64,000 nt of DNA from Halomonas sp. Bachu 37. GTDB taxonomy: Bacteria; Pseudomonadota; Gammaproteobacteria; Pseudomonadales; Halomonadaceae. The DNA lies in NCBI RefSeq assembly GCF_039691755.1, contig NZ_CP137552.1:3162001-3226000 (forward strand), in the 5' to 3' direction. Shown here piece after piece: positions 53,593 through 62,924 of this stretch. Every line of letters begins with the position of its first letter. The first letter of the stretch is position 1. The notes beneath the pieces are model-generated. The model was given only the letters and a program-made list of their open reading frames with translations, did not search any database and had not been told where the DNA came from. The position numbers and the translations under genes are program-made.

Positions 53593-54363
53593 CTAGCGGT
53601 TCTGGCCGCGATGCGCCCAGGCCGTCATGCGTTTTTCGAGCAGTGCAAACAGCTCGTACATCACCATCGCCATGACGCTGATCACCAGTAGTCCGGCGAA
53701 TACCAGCCCCATGCGCATCTGCGAGCCCGCGCTCATCATCAGGTAGCCGATGCCCTGGTTGGAGGCGACGGTTTCCGATACCACCGTGCCGACGAAGGCC
53801 AGGGTGATCGCAACCTTGAGCGAGGCGAAGAAGTAGGGCAGCGAGCGCGGCAAGCCGACCTTGAACAGCACGTCCAGACGCCTTGCGCCGAGAACGCGCA
53901 GCACGTCCTCCAATTCCGGCTCCAGCGTGGCGAGGCCGGTGGCGACGTTGACCACGATGGGAAAGAAGCAGATCAAAAAGGCGGTGAGAATCGCCGGCAC
54001 CGACCCGATGCCGAACCACACCACCAGGATGGGCACGAACGCCACCTTGGGAATGGCGTTGAAGCCCACCAGCAGCGGGTAGCAGGCGTGATAGAGAAAG
54101 CGCGACGACCCCACTACCATGCCGAGACTCAAGCCCACCACGATACCCAGGGCAAAGCCCGCCATGGTGGTCCAGAAGGTCTGCCAGGAGTGCACGCCGA
54201 TCGGCCCGGCGTAGGTCACCAGCGCCTGAGCGGTATCCCAGGCACTGGGAAAGATGAAGCTGGGCACGTCGAATAGCCGCACGGTGACTTCCCAGATGAT
54301 CACCAGGGCGATCACCGCGATCCACGGCGCCAGCCGCTCACGGAGTTTTTCATTTGCCGTCAT
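53593..54363 (-). CDS. SsuC/TauC-type ABC transporter permease
   Basis: This 256-residue permease has six helices and the EAA loop (LRVLGARRLDVLFKVGLPRSLPY). It belongs to the nitrate/sulfonate/taurine/pyrimidine-precursor permease group. The ATPase gene precedes it by 43 bases and the Tsx-like gene follows 106 bases later. The substrate is unknown; the upstream NtrC-like and sigma-54 signals suggest a nitrogen compound. Confidence 0.88.
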   Translation of the reverse strand: MTANEKLRERLAPWIAVIALVIIWEVTVRLFDVPSFIFPSAWDTAQALVTYAGPIGVHSWQTFWTTMAGFALGIVVGLSLGMVVGSSRFLYHACYPLLVGFNAIPKVAFVPILVVWFGIGSVPAILTAFLICFFPIVVNVATGLATLEPELEDVLRVLGARRLDVLFKVGLPRSLPYFFASLKVAITLAFVGTVVSETVASNQGIGYLMMSAGSQMRMGLVFAGLLVISVMAMVMYELFALLEKRMTAWAHRGQNR

Positions 54364-54406
54364 ATGAGGTATCCCCTACACGATGTCGTGACGCGAACCG
54401 CCGGTT

Positions 54407-55189
54407 TCAGGTATTGCGGATCTCGCCGATCTGCCCGCGCAGTTCCTGCACCAGGTCGATGAACGGTTTGCCATAGGTGGTTTCCAGGGCGCGAGGACGA
54501 GGCAAGTCGATGGTGCGCTGTTCAATGACCCGCCCGGGACGACGGCTCATGACGTAAACGGTGTCGGCCAGGAACGCCGCTTCACGCAGGTCGTGGGTTA
54601 CCAGCACCACGGTAAAGCGCTGTGCCTCCCACAAGTCGCGCAATACGCACCACAGCTCCTCACGGGTAAAGGCATCGAGGGCGCCGAAGGGCTCATCCAG
54701 CATCAGCAGACGGGGACGATGGATCAGCGCCCGGCAGATCGAGGCGCGCTGCTGCATCCCCCCGGAAAGCTGCCAGGGATACTGGTCTTCGTAATCCTGC
54801 AGCCCCACCGTACGCAGCAGGTCCCGCGCCCAGCCCACGAACTCCTCGCGGCGCTGGCGAAACTGCTTGCGGTAGGGCTGGACGATTTCCAGAGGCAGCA
54901 GTACGTTGTCCAGCGTGGTGCGCCAGGGCAGCAGATTGGCGTTCTGGAACGCCATGCCGGAAATTTTCAACGGGCCGCTGACCGGCTCGCCATCCACTCT
55001 GATGCTGCCGCCGGTAGGGGCATGCAAGCCGGTACAAAGCTTCATGAAGGTCGATTTACCGCAGCCCGAGGGCCCCACGAAGGCGACGAACTCGCCTTCG
55101 TGAATATCCAGATTGATGTCTTCGATGGCGTTACCCGTGGCGTCGTAGGCCAGGCTGACATCATCGAAGCTGACGAACGCTTCTCCCAT
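54407..55189 (-). CDS. SsuB/TauB-type ABC transporter ATP-binding protein
   Basis: This 260-residue ATPase has Walker A GPSGCGKSTFMKLCTG, signature LSGGMQQRASICRAL and Walker B LLMLDEPFGALD, all intact. ATG 55189 has GGAG five bases upstream; a GTG at 55195 is in frame and overlaps the upstream stop. It would drive the SsuC-type permease. An Arg-rich C-terminal region (VYVMSRRPGRVIEQRTIDLPRP) is normal for the group. Confidence 0.9.
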   Translation of the reverse strand: MGEAFVSFDDVSLAYDATGNAIEDINLDIHEGEFVAFVGPSGCGKSTFMKLCTGLHAPTGGSIRVDGEPVSGPLKISGMAFQNANLLPWRTTLDNVLLPLEIVQPYRKQFRQRREEFVGWARDLLRTVGLQDYEDQYPWQLSGGMQQRASICRALIHRPRLLMLDEPFGALDAFTREELWCVLRDLWEAQRFTVVLVTHDLREAAFLADTVYVMSRRPGRVIEQRTIDLPRPRALETTYGKPFIDLVQELRGQIGEIRNT

Positions 55190-55191
55190 GC

Positions 55192-56255
55192 TCACTCCGC
55201 CTCCTGGGGAAGGATCATGCGGTCTTCCAGCGGCGGGAGGTAGCGAGAATCGAATACCTGGCCCGGCGAGGGCACGCCGGGTAGATCGTAGGCATCGGCG
55301 ACAAGGCGAATGGCTTGGATCAGGCGCTCGTCATCGACACCGCCCACGCCATTGGCCCGCGCATCCGGGGTATCGATCACGCTATCGATGGCCAGTTTCA
55401 GCCGCCGGGTTTCCATCTCCACATCGATCAAGCCATCCCGGGCACGCACATACTCGATGGCGGCTTCGGGGTCTTCCAAGGTCTCTTCCAGAGCGCGGTT
55501 GAAGGCGCGCAAGAAGCCTTGTACGGCTTCGGGATTCTCCTCGGCGAACTCCTCCCCGGCGATGATGGCGTTGCCGTAAAGCGGTACCCCGTAATCGGCA
55601 AACGACATGATGGTTAGATCGTCTTCGCTGACGCCACGCTCTTCTAGATTGAGCAGGCTGGTGAAGTAAAAGCCGGTAATGGCATCGACGTCGCCACGGG
55701 TCAGCAGGGTTTCACGCAGGGTGGGATCGACGTTCTGCCACTCGACAGAGTCCGCCTCGATATCGTTGGCATCGGCAAAGATGCCCCAGGCGCGATAACC
55801 GGTATCGAAGGTGGGGGCGGCAATCGTTTTCCCGACCAGGTCCGCCGGGGTCTCGATATCGCTATCCTTGCGGGCGAAAACCGCTGCCGGGGTGCCGTCG
55901 TATACGACATATACCCCCTGAATACCGGGCCATCGGGATTCTCGGCGAGGAATTCCACCAGTGCATTGAGATCACCGAAGCCCATCTCGTAGGCTCCCGA
56001 CGCGACCCGATTGATCGCCCCGGCGGAGCCGCTACCGGAATCGATCTGAACGTCCAGCCCTTCTTCCTTGAAATACCCTTTTTCAGCGGCCATCAGGAAG
56101 GGAGCGGAAGGACCTTCGAAACGCCAGTCGAGCTGGAAGCGGATCTGGGTATCGTCGGCCTGAGCGGAGGAGGCTGTCAGCAAGGCGACAAGCGCCGCGC
56201 CACCAGCCGCTAGCGAACGCCCGGAAGGGAATGGGCGTGAAAACATTGAATTCAT
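55192..56255 (-). pseudogene. NMT1/SsuA-like ABC substrate-binding protein, frameshifted
   Basis: The N-terminal half (signal peptide ending SAQADD, then QIRFQLDWRFEGPSAPF) and the C-terminal half (FADYGVPLYGNAIIAGEEF) lie in different frames. Adding one G to the five-G run (minus strand, 55914-55918) restores a single 354-residue protein through VFRGVYVVYDGTPAAVFARK. So one base was lost in a homopolymer, either a real mutation, a phase-variable tract or a sequencing error. This type binds riboflavin, pyrimidines, sulfonates or similar small molecules. It is the first gene of the operon. Confidence 0.82.
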
Positions 56256-56293
56256 GAAGGCTTCACCTTGTATACAAAATAACAAGGTGGCCT

Positions 56294-56310
56294 TGCAGTT
56301 AATCTGCCAA
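56294..56310 (-). promoter_or_regulatory. Sigma-54 promoter of the unknown ABC-Tsx operon
   Basis: The minus strand reads TTGGCAGATTAACTGCA with GG-N10-GC spacing. TGGCA matches the -24 element and CTGCA is one base from the -12 element. The expected start is near 56283, 28 bases before the binding-protein ATG. Confidence 0.75.
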
Positions 56311-56404
56311 AACTCAGAAAATGCTTTTCTTTCAAAAGCTTTCTGTTTTCCACCCGCCAGGATCGGGCAAGAGGATCATAACGCCGCTTTTTTATCTCCC
56401 CTTG

Positions 56405-56440
56405 TTGGTGCGGCAATATAATCGAAGACCAGATTGGTGC
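56405..56440. promoter_or_regulatory. NtrC-like enhancer elements upstream of the ABC-Tsx operon
   Basis: TTGGTGC occurs at 56405-56411 and 56434-56440. The second copy lies in AGACC-N5-GGTGC (56426-56440), close to the NtrC dyad GCACC-N5-GGTGC. They are about 120-160 bases upstream of the predicted start. Confidence 0.5.
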
Positions 56441-56504
56441 AACGCACCTGGGCGACCGGGCGGGGCGGCCGCCGGCTAATGCTGTGCGCAGCGAAGTAAG
56501 GCGG

Positions 56505-56975
56505 TCAGGAACACTTGCCGGCTTGGGAAATGATCGTGTCAGCCCCGGTTCCCGTTACCAGGCTGCGTCCGCTCGCCAGGAGGACTTCGTCCACCGGCTC
56601 GCGAACATAGGCGTGCCGGTAGTAGCCATCATCCACTACGTTTCCGTCCCAGGCGATGATATCCAGATCCATCGTTCGCGGCCCGGATTTTATCGGCCCG
56701 CGAACACGCCCCAGTCGATCCTCGACCTCCTTGAGGTAACAACGAAACGCCGCGTGATCGAGGGTCGTTCTGACCAGAAAGGCGGCGTTGATGAAGTCAG
56801 GCTGCTCCTGCAATCCTACCGGCGTGGTACGGATGAGCCGGGAGGCACAGATCAGCTCGCATTCCTCGCTGAGTATCCGCGTCGCCTGGGTGACGTGCCG
56901 CTGTGGCTCGATATTGGAACCGACGGAGATCAAGCACTCGTGTCGGGCAGAAGTGGGGGGCGAAGTGTCGGGCAT
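56505..56975 (-). CDS. folK: 2-amino-4-hydroxy-6-hydroxymethyldihydropteridine pyrophosphokinase FolK
   Basis: FolK (HPPK) pyrophosphorylates the pterin precursor in folate synthesis. The 156-residue protein has the opening SVGSNIEPQRHV, the QPDFINAAF block and the signature GPRTMDLDIIAWDG. It is divergent from a FolM-like reductase gene 155 bases away, an arrangement that keeps pterin genes together. Confidence 0.92.
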   Translation of the reverse strand: MPDTSPPTSARHECLISVGSNIEPQRHVTQATRILSEECELICASRLIRTTPVGLQEQPDFINAAFLVRTTLDHAAFRCYLKEVEDRLGRVRGPIKSGPRTMDLDIIAWDGNVVDDGYYRHAYVREPVDEVLLASGRSLVTGTGADTIISQAGKCS

Positions 56976-57130
56976 AGCGGCATCCTTTCTGCTGTACCAC
57001 TGGAAGGCGGATTGGCGTTGATAACCAGCCTATCGCGTTGTGCCTTGGGTGCAAGTACTGTACAGAACAGAGATAAACGCTACCTACACGCAGCGTTACC
57101 GCCGCGTGAAATCACAGTAAGGACAAGACG

Positions 57131-57898
57131 ATGAGTACTCAAGTTGCATTGGTGACCGGCGGCGCGACACGCCTGGGTCGACAGTTCGCCGAAGCCTTGG
57201 CCGAGGCGGGGTATGATATCGCCCTTCACGTCAACAGCTCGCAGAAGGAGGCGGAAGAGGTAGCCGAGGTTATCCGTGGCCAGGGCCGCGAGTGCGAGAT
57301 TTTCTGCTGTGATTTCCTGCAGGAGGATGTCGGTGAGTTGATCGCGCGAGTCGTGCAGCGCTTTCCCCGACTGAGTGTGCTGGTCAACAGCGCCTCGGCC
57401 TATCAACCGGCTCCGCTGGCCGAGACCGACATGGCGATGCTCGAAACCCAGTTTCGGGTCAACCTGTTCACTCCCCTACTGTTGATCCGCCATTTTGCCG
57501 CAGCGGTGGAAGAAGGCCGAGTGGTCAATATCATCGACAACAAGGTGGCCTATCATCAGTATCCCTATGCCGCCTACCTGCTATCCAAGAAGTCCCTGGC
57601 GGACCTGACCCGGATGGCAGCGCTGGAGTTCGCCCCGCGTATCCGCATCAACGGCATTGCTCCCGGTGTGGTGCTGCCCGCCTCCCAGCGTACCAGCGAC
57701 TATATCCAGTGGCGCATCGAGGGCATCCCGCTGGCACGCCAGGGCGACCCGGCGCAATTGATCCAGGCGCTGCACTACTTGCTCGACAACCCCTTCGTGG
57801 CGGGCCAGATACTATTCGTGGATGGCGGCGAATCGATCAATCTTGAAGGACGCCACTCGGAGAATTATTCACAGGACTTGCCGCGCGATAACGGCTAG
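57131..57898 (+). CDS. folM: Short-chain reductase, FolM/pteridine-reductase-like
   Basis: This 255-residue SDR has the cofactor loop TGGATRLG, the NSAS segment and the YxxxK pair in [26 protein letters not shown] is typical of pteridine reductases and dihydromonapterin reductase FolM. The product would be tetrahydromonapterin or a reduced pterin, consistent with divergent folK. Other SDR functions cannot be excluded. Its last 62 bases overlap the end of the convergent chemotaxis-type gene. Confidence 0.78.
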   Translation: MSTQVALVTGGATRLGRQFAEALAEAGYDIALHVNSSQKEAEEVAEVIRGQGRECEIFCCDFLQEDVGELIARVVQRFPRLSVLVNSASAYQPAPLAETDMAMLETQFRVNLFTPLLLIRHFAAAVEEGRVVNIIDNKVAYHQYPYAAYLLSKKSLADLTRMAALEFAPRIRINGIAPGVVLPASQRTSDYIQWRIEGIPLARQGDPAQLIQALHYLLDNPFVAGQILFVDGGESINLEGRHSENYSQDLPRDNG

Positions 57899-58961
57899 CG
57901 CCGGGCGCTTCCGGCACCGTTTCCAAGGTCCGTTCGCGCTTGTCGCAGCTCGCCTCCAGGCGCCGGCTGATGCGGTGAAGAGGCTCGTCGAGCTCCTCTT
58001 GAATGCGGGATTCGACCTGACGCAGTACTTCGCCCAGGTCTCGCTGGCACTGGACGAGCGCGTCGTGCGGCCAGGTGGCTTCTTCGCCGGCCATGCTATC
58101 CCTGGCACCGGCGTGTCCCAGTTGCTCGACCAGCGCCTGTAGGGCCTGGATATCGTGCTGGAGACTTGCTTCCTTGTCTGAGTCGAACGAGCCCTTGACC
58201 GACATCTGCACTTCCTCGATGCCCTCGGCAATCGACGCCGCCGCGGAGGCTGCATTGGCCGCCAGGTTACGCACTTCCGTCGCCACTACCGCAAAGCCGC
58301 GGCCAGCCTCGCCGGCACGCGCCGCTTCAATCGCGGCGTTGAACGACAGCAGGCTGGTCTGACGGCTGATCGAATCGATGGCCTCGACGCGCTTGTTGAG
58401 CTCCCCGATACGCTCGCCCAGGCGGCGAAAATCCTCGCGCTGTGCATCGATTTTCTCCGGCAGGGTGTGGATAACACGTCTCAGCTCGGTGATGACGCCA
58501 AAATCGGCTACAGGGCTACCCAGCACAGGCGTTGAATCGCCAGGGGCGAGATGGGCCTCGATCTGTTCGACCAGGGCCGTAGCCCTCGCCAGATCGTCAA
58601 GTAGTGCCTGACGGGCCTCCCGGCTCTGCATTCCTGCCTCCTCCAGATGCTGAACTATCAGCCGGTCGTGTTTCACCAGCTTGGCCCGCGTACATGCATC
58701 GGGATTGCCGCGAGCGAGGTCGTCATGCCCATGGTGGTCGGTCCCTTCGTCCTCCGCTCCCCAGGTCATCGCGCTTACCGCGCCTCCCAGCAGCAGGGCC
58801 CAGACGATCGTCCAGGCCATCTCCGGTAGCCCCAGCAGTCGGCTCATGGCCGGAGAGACGGTATAGGCCAGGGCCACCAGCACCATCAGCGCGGCCAGGG
58901 CGACGGCGCCATCGAGTATCAACAGGCGGCGGGGTGCAGGATTCATGGACGAGGTCGGCAT
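57837..58961 (-). CDS. Short methyl-accepting chemotaxis-type signalling protein
   Basis: This ~374-residue protein has two N-terminal membrane helices (residues ~12-35 and ~48-68) with almost no periplasmic part, and then a coiled-coil signalling domain. The tip reads [40 protein letters not shown]. It lacks a HAMP domain and a clear sensor, so it may read membrane or cytoplasmic state. ATG 58961 has GGAGG five bases upstream. The 3' end overlaps the folM-like gene tail to tail by 62 bases. Confidence 0.82.
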   Translation of the reverse strand: MPTSSMNPAPRRLLILDGAVALAALMVLVALAYTVSPAMSRLLGLPEMAWTIVWALLLGGAVSAMTWGAEDEGTDHHGHDDLARGNPDACTRAKLVKHDRLIVQHLEEAGMQSREARQALLDDLARATALVEQIEAHLAPGDSTPVLGSPVADFGVITELRRVIHTLPEKIDAQREDFRRLGERIGELNKRVEAIDSISRQTSLLSFNAAIEAARAGEAGRGFAVVATEVRNLAANAASAAASIAEGIEEVQMSVKGSFDSDKEASLQHDIQALQALVEQLGHAGARDSMAGEEATWPHDALVQCQRDLGEVLRQVESRIQEELDEPLHRISRRLEASCDKRERTLETVPEAPGASRYRAASPVNNSPSGVLQD

Positions 58962-59096
58962 TGCAGCCTCCGGTGGCAAGTCGTGATATCTCAGTTTGCC
59001 ATAGACCACTCGCCGCGTAGCCGGGGGGCGCGCCTATGAGAGCGGTAACTCACTAAAGTTTGAGTTCGCTCAATATATGCAGCCGTCGACCATTAA

Positions 59097-60322
59097 GGAA
59101 ACGCTGCACAAATCCCACCGCAGCTGCCTGATTGGTACCGGCGGGGTATAATCTGACCTTCCTGCCACCGTCTGACAGAGCCACCCGATGAAGCAGATCT
59201 CGTTTGCCCAAGCCGAGCACCAGAACAAGAAAAAAGTCACCCGCCGCGAGCGGTTCCTGGCCCAGATGGAGGCGCTAGTGCCTTGGCAACGGCTGATCGA
59301 TGCACTGTCGCCGTCCTACTTTCCCAACGCGGCAGGCAAGCGCGGCCGGCCCCCCATCGGCCTGGAGCGCATGCTGCGGATCTACTTCCTGCAGCAGTGG
59401 TACGCGCTTGCCGATGAGGCGCTCGAAGATGCCATCTACGATAGCCAGGCCATGCGTGACTTCATTGGTATCGACCTGGCCATCGAGAGTGTGCCGGACG
59501 CGACCACGCTGCTGCGTTTCCGCCACTTGTTGGAGAAGCATGCGCTGACCCAGCGGATCTTCGAGGAAATCAATGCCCATCTGACCGAGAAGGGCCTGTT
59601 CATGCGCGAGGGCACCATTGTCGATGCCACCATCGTGGCGGCGGCGCCTTCCACCAAGAACAAGGCCAAGCAACGCGATCCGGAGATGAAGCAGACCAGG
59701 AAGGGCAAGCAGTATTACTTTGGCATGAAGGCTCATATCGGCGTTGATGCCGTCACCGGGCTGGCTCACAGTGTCACTGCCACCTCGGCCAATGTCGCCG
59801 ATGTCACCATGGTGAACCAGCTGGTCCGAGACGATGACAAGCAGGTATACGGCGACGCGGGTTACACCGGCATGTGGAAGTATCTGGACGAAGAGAAGGA
59901 TGCCCCGGCCTCCCGCTGCTGTGTTGCCGCCAAGCGCAGCCCCATCAAGAAGATGGAAGACAGCCCCATGAAAACGCTGCTGCTGGCAATCGAGAAGGCC
60001 AAGGCCAGCATCCGCTCCAAGGTCGAGCATCCGTTTCATGTCATCAAGAACCTCTTCGGCTACCGCAAGGTGCGCTACAAGGGGTTGGCCAAGAACCAAG
60101 CGCAGCTATTCAGCCTGTTCGGACTGGCCAATTTGGTACTGGCGACACGATGCGAAGGCCGAGTTGACGGGGCCAGTGCGCCTTGAATCTGCCCTGTCAG
60201 CCGGATAGTCCGGCTGGCAGGAAAAACAGACCACCTAAGGTGGTTAGAAAATGATCGCTGACTCGGTGATTTTGCTACTCTGAGTCCTTCAGTCGCTCAG
60301 AGGCTAATTGATCAGCGGTTCC
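59097..60322 (+). mobile_element. IS5-family insertion sequence, copy 2 (1226 bp)
   Basis: The ends GGAAACGCTG and CAGCGGTTCC are flanked on both sides by TTAA (59093-59096 and 60323-60326), a correct 4-bp YTAR target duplication. The element is the same length as copy 1 and lies in inverted orientation 36.7 kb away. It landed in the T-run of the terminator for the MscS-family gene. Confidence 0.93.
59188..60186 (+). CDS. IS5-family DDE transposase
   Basis: This 332-residue transposase is identical in translation to the one at 21337-22335, with an intact DDE triad (VDATIVAAAPSTKNK, YGDAGYTG, SKVEHPFHVIK). With matching target duplications and complete ends, this copy is probably mobile. Confidence 0.95.
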   Translation: MKQISFAQAEHQNKKKVTRRERFLAQMEALVPWQRLIDALSPSYFPNAAGKRGRPPIGLERMLRIYFLQQWYALADEALEDAIYDSQAMRDFIGIDLAIESVPDATTLLRFRHLLEKHALTQRIFEEINAHLTEKGLFMREGTIVDATIVAAAPSTKNKAKQRDPEMKQTRKGKQYYFGMKAHIGVDAVTGLAHSVTATSANVADVTMVNQLVRDDDKQVYGDAGYTGMWKYLDEEKDAPASRCCVAAKRSPIKKMEDSPMKTLLLAIEKAKASIRSKVEHPFHVIKNLFGYRKVRYKGLAKNQAQLFSLFGLANLVLATRCEGRVDGASAP

Positions 60323-60324
60323 TT

Positions 60325-60349
60325 AAAAAGGGCTGCCGAAGCAGCCCTT
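60325..60349 (-). terminator. UUCG-type terminator of the MscS-family gene
   Basis: On the minus strand AAGGGCTGC-TTCG-GCAGCCCTT is followed by a T-run that runs into the IS target site. The TTCG loop closed by C-G is the extra-stable tetraloop. The IS insertion left the T-run almost intact. Confidence 0.8.
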
Positions 60350-60393
60350 GCAAGCGAGGCTCATGCCTCAGTTGTTTTCTCAAGTCACTCGCT

Positions 60394-62811
60394 TCAGGTG
60401 ACATCCTCTTCGTCGTCGAAGTCGCCCTTGAACTTGGGGTTGGGCCGGGCCCTTGGATCGAAGCGGTCATCCACTGCACTTTCGCCCGCTTTAGGCTGTC
60501 CTGCCGGGCTGCCGTCAATAGTGAAGCTCTGCTGCATGACACGCAGGTTGCCGGGCGGCGCGGAGCCCGTCTTATCCTGCCCGAAGTAGAGCGTGGTATG
60601 CGGGAACGGAATCTCGATACCGGCAGCGTCGAAGTGCAACTTGACCAGGCGATTGTAGGCGCGTCCCACGCCCCACTGAGTGCCCGGTGTGGTCTTGATG
60701 CGCACCCGGATATTGACCGAGCTATCCGCCAGGGCAATCACCCCCGCCACTTCGAGTGGCGCCAGGATACTCATCTTGTGCTCTTCGTCGGCCGTCAGCT
60801 CATCGAAGGCGTCACGTAGGGCCACGATGGCTTCGTCGATGCTCTCGCGATAGGCGATACCGTATTCGCCGACGTGGTAACCGAACTCGCGCATGAAGTT
60901 GGAAACGGTGTCCACGCTGGAAAACGGCACGATATGATAGGTGCCGCTGAGATCGCGAATGCCCACCGAACGGATGCTCAAGCGCTCGGCGGTACCGGTG
61001 ACGCCGCCCACGGAGACCACATCGCCGGTATTCATGGCATTCTCGATCTGGATGAAGATACCGGTAATCACGTCCTGGACCAGCTTTTGCGCCCCGAAAC
61101 CGATCGCCAGGCCCAGCACCCCGGCACCCGCGATCAGCGGCCCGATATTGATGCCGATCTCCGCCAGTACGATCATCGAGGTAATGGTGACCATGGCGAT
61201 CGCCAAGGCGTTGCGAAATAGCGACAGCAACGTCTTGGCCCGCGCGGAAGGCTCGCCGTGGCCGGTTTCCGGATTGAGCTTGTGCTCGATCAAACTGGCC
61301 AGCCCCAGCCATACCGCCAGGGCGACGATCAGGATAATCGCCACGCCGAGCAATTTGCCGACTATATTGGCGCCACGCTCCGAGGCGTACCACCCGGCCA
61401 GGTCGAATGCGCCCCAGGCATCCAGCACCATCATGACCACGACGATAAGAATCAGCGTACGCAACACGCGTAAGGCATTGGGCACGTAGCTGTTCAGCCG
61501 CGGTTCGAGCAGCGGCAGCCGGCGGCGCAAGTCGTCGGAGAGCCGGATCCGCCGGCCGATGGTCTGGGTCAGGAAGGAGGAGACCAACAGCCCCACCACG
61601 ATCGCCGCCAGGGTCTTCAGGGTGGCGAACAGGACGAAAGGCAAGGCATCGGCGGGACGGGTCAGGGTCAGGACCAGCACCATCAGGAAATACAGCAAGG
61701 CGAACAGATGCCAGGTGCGGGCGAACAGCTGCAGCGATACACGTGTGGCGGTAAAGCTTGAATTCGCTCCCATCCGGTGCAGGTTGTTACGCAGGCGCAC
61801 GCGGTTCTTCAATACCACGACCACGGCGTAAATGAAGGCAAACAGCATGATCAAGGTGCCCAGCGCCTGCCCCAGCGAAGCCGCCATATAGAAATTGACC
61901 AGGGGCACCACCACCATCAGCCCGTAACCAACCATACTGATCAGTCGTGCCAGCCAGCGGTTCCAGTAGGCAGCTTCGAGGGTGGAAATGGGCAGCAGGC
62001 GCAACCCTTCATAACGCGAGGAGAACAGCATCCGTACCCCCGCTTTGATCAACTCGATTATGAAGAAAGCGTTGAGAAACAGCGACGCCCGCGTGGAGAG
62101 TTCCCCGGCTTCGCCTACGGCGAAGGTCGCGATCAGGTTGCCGCCCACATACGCCAGGCCGACCAGCAGTACATCGAGCACTGCCGACAGGATCACGCAA
62201 AGTACCAGGCGCAGCACCGGCGTCATCCCCGCACCGTTCAGCGACCAGCTACTGAGCTTGGCGAACCCTGGCCTGGCCAGGCGACGCAGCACCATGAACA
62301 TGATCACCGTGGCGAGAATCACCAGCCCCAGGTTGATCGCCGCCGTGGTGAATGCGTCCATATCGAAGGTACTGCCGCCCTGGCTGGTGAACATGGCTCC
62401 CACCAGGGAGACCACTTGCTCCAGCTGGCCGCCGACATCGCTGACCACACCGCTGGTGGCTTCCGCCAGTTGCCGCGGCAGCGAGACATCCTCGGCCTCC
62501 ATGTCGCTGCCTTGGGCGGCCTGCTGCGGATCGAGCTCGGGAGAGGCTTCGCCTGTCTCCTGAGCCGCCAGCTCGCGTAGCTGGGCAATCATCTGCGCCC
62601 GGGCCTGCTCGTTTTCCAGCAGGTCCGCGAGGGTGGAATAGGCGGGAGGCTCATCGGCAGGTGTCGTTTCTTGCCCCGTGTCGCTATCCGGATTCGCTAC
62701 CAGGGTCGTTTGTGCCAGAGCGGGCGCCGCCAGCATGGCCCATGCGGTCAGCAGCCAGACGCCTAGCCAGGGGAGTAATCGTTGTGGCGTCACACCATAG
62801 TCTCCATTCAT
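60394..62811 (-). CDS. MscS-family mechanosensitive channel (YbiO-like size)
   Basis: This 805-residue inner membrane protein has a signal peptide (residues ~1-34), a periplasmic helical region, about ten further helices and the MscS core: a pore-lining GLAIGFGAQKLVQDVITGIF helix, the beta domain and a C-terminal vestibule. The architecture resembles E. coli YbiO more than MscK, which is longer. It would release osmolytes on hypo-osmotic shock, important in a halophile. The C-terminus is acidic (DFDDEEDVT). Confidence 0.88.
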   Translation of the reverse strand: MNGDYGVTPQRLLPWLGVWLLTAWAMLAAPALAQTTLVANPDSDTGQETTPADEPPAYSTLADLLENEQARAQMIAQLRELAAQETGEASPELDPQQAAQGSDMEAEDVSLPRQLAEATSGVVSDVGGQLEQVVSLVGAMFTSQGGSTFDMDAFTTAAINLGLVILATVIMFMVLRRLARPGFAKLSSWSLNGAGMTPVLRLVLCVILSAVLDVLLVGLAYVGGNLIATFAVGEAGELSTRASLFLNAFFIIELIKAGVRMLFSSRYEGLRLLPISTLEAAYWNRWLARLISMVGYGLMVVVPLVNFYMAASLGQALGTLIMLFAFIYAVVVVLKNRVRLRNNLHRMGANSSFTATRVSLQLFARTWHLFALLYFLMVLVLTLTRPADALPFVLFATLKTLAAIVVGLLVSSFLTQTIGRRIRLSDDLRRRLPLLEPRLNSYVPNALRVLRTLILIVVVMMVLDAWGAFDLAGWYASERGANIVGKLLGVAIILIVALAVWLGLASLIEHKLNPETGHGEPSARAKTLLSLFRNALAIAMVTITSMIVLAEIGINIGPLIAGAGVLGLAIGFGAQKLVQDVITGIFIQIENAMNTGDVVSVGGVTGTAERLSIRSVGIRDLSGTYHIVPFSSVDTVSNFMREFGYHVGEYGIAYRESIDEAIVALRDAFDELTADEEHKMSILAPLEVAGVIALADSSVNIRVRIKTTPGTQWGVGRAYNRLVKLHFDAAGIEIPFPHTTLYFGQDKTGSAPPGNLRVMQQSFTIDGSPAGQPKAGESAVDDRFDPRARPNPKFKGDFDDEEDVT

Positions 62812-62924
62812 ATGATCGAAAGTAAGTCAGGGACTGCTGCCCCACAAGCTACCTCACATCTTGCATAAGTACCGTATAGTATTATTGTACAATTTTGCAG
62901 ATGGCTACGGCAGGCGGGCCGCAC

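Noticed and set aside
62884..62893. ATTGTACAAT palindrome upstream of the MscS-family gene as another LitR site
   Set aside because: It lacks a second half-site at a fitting distance, and the gene has no link to light response; short palindromes of this kind occur by chance.
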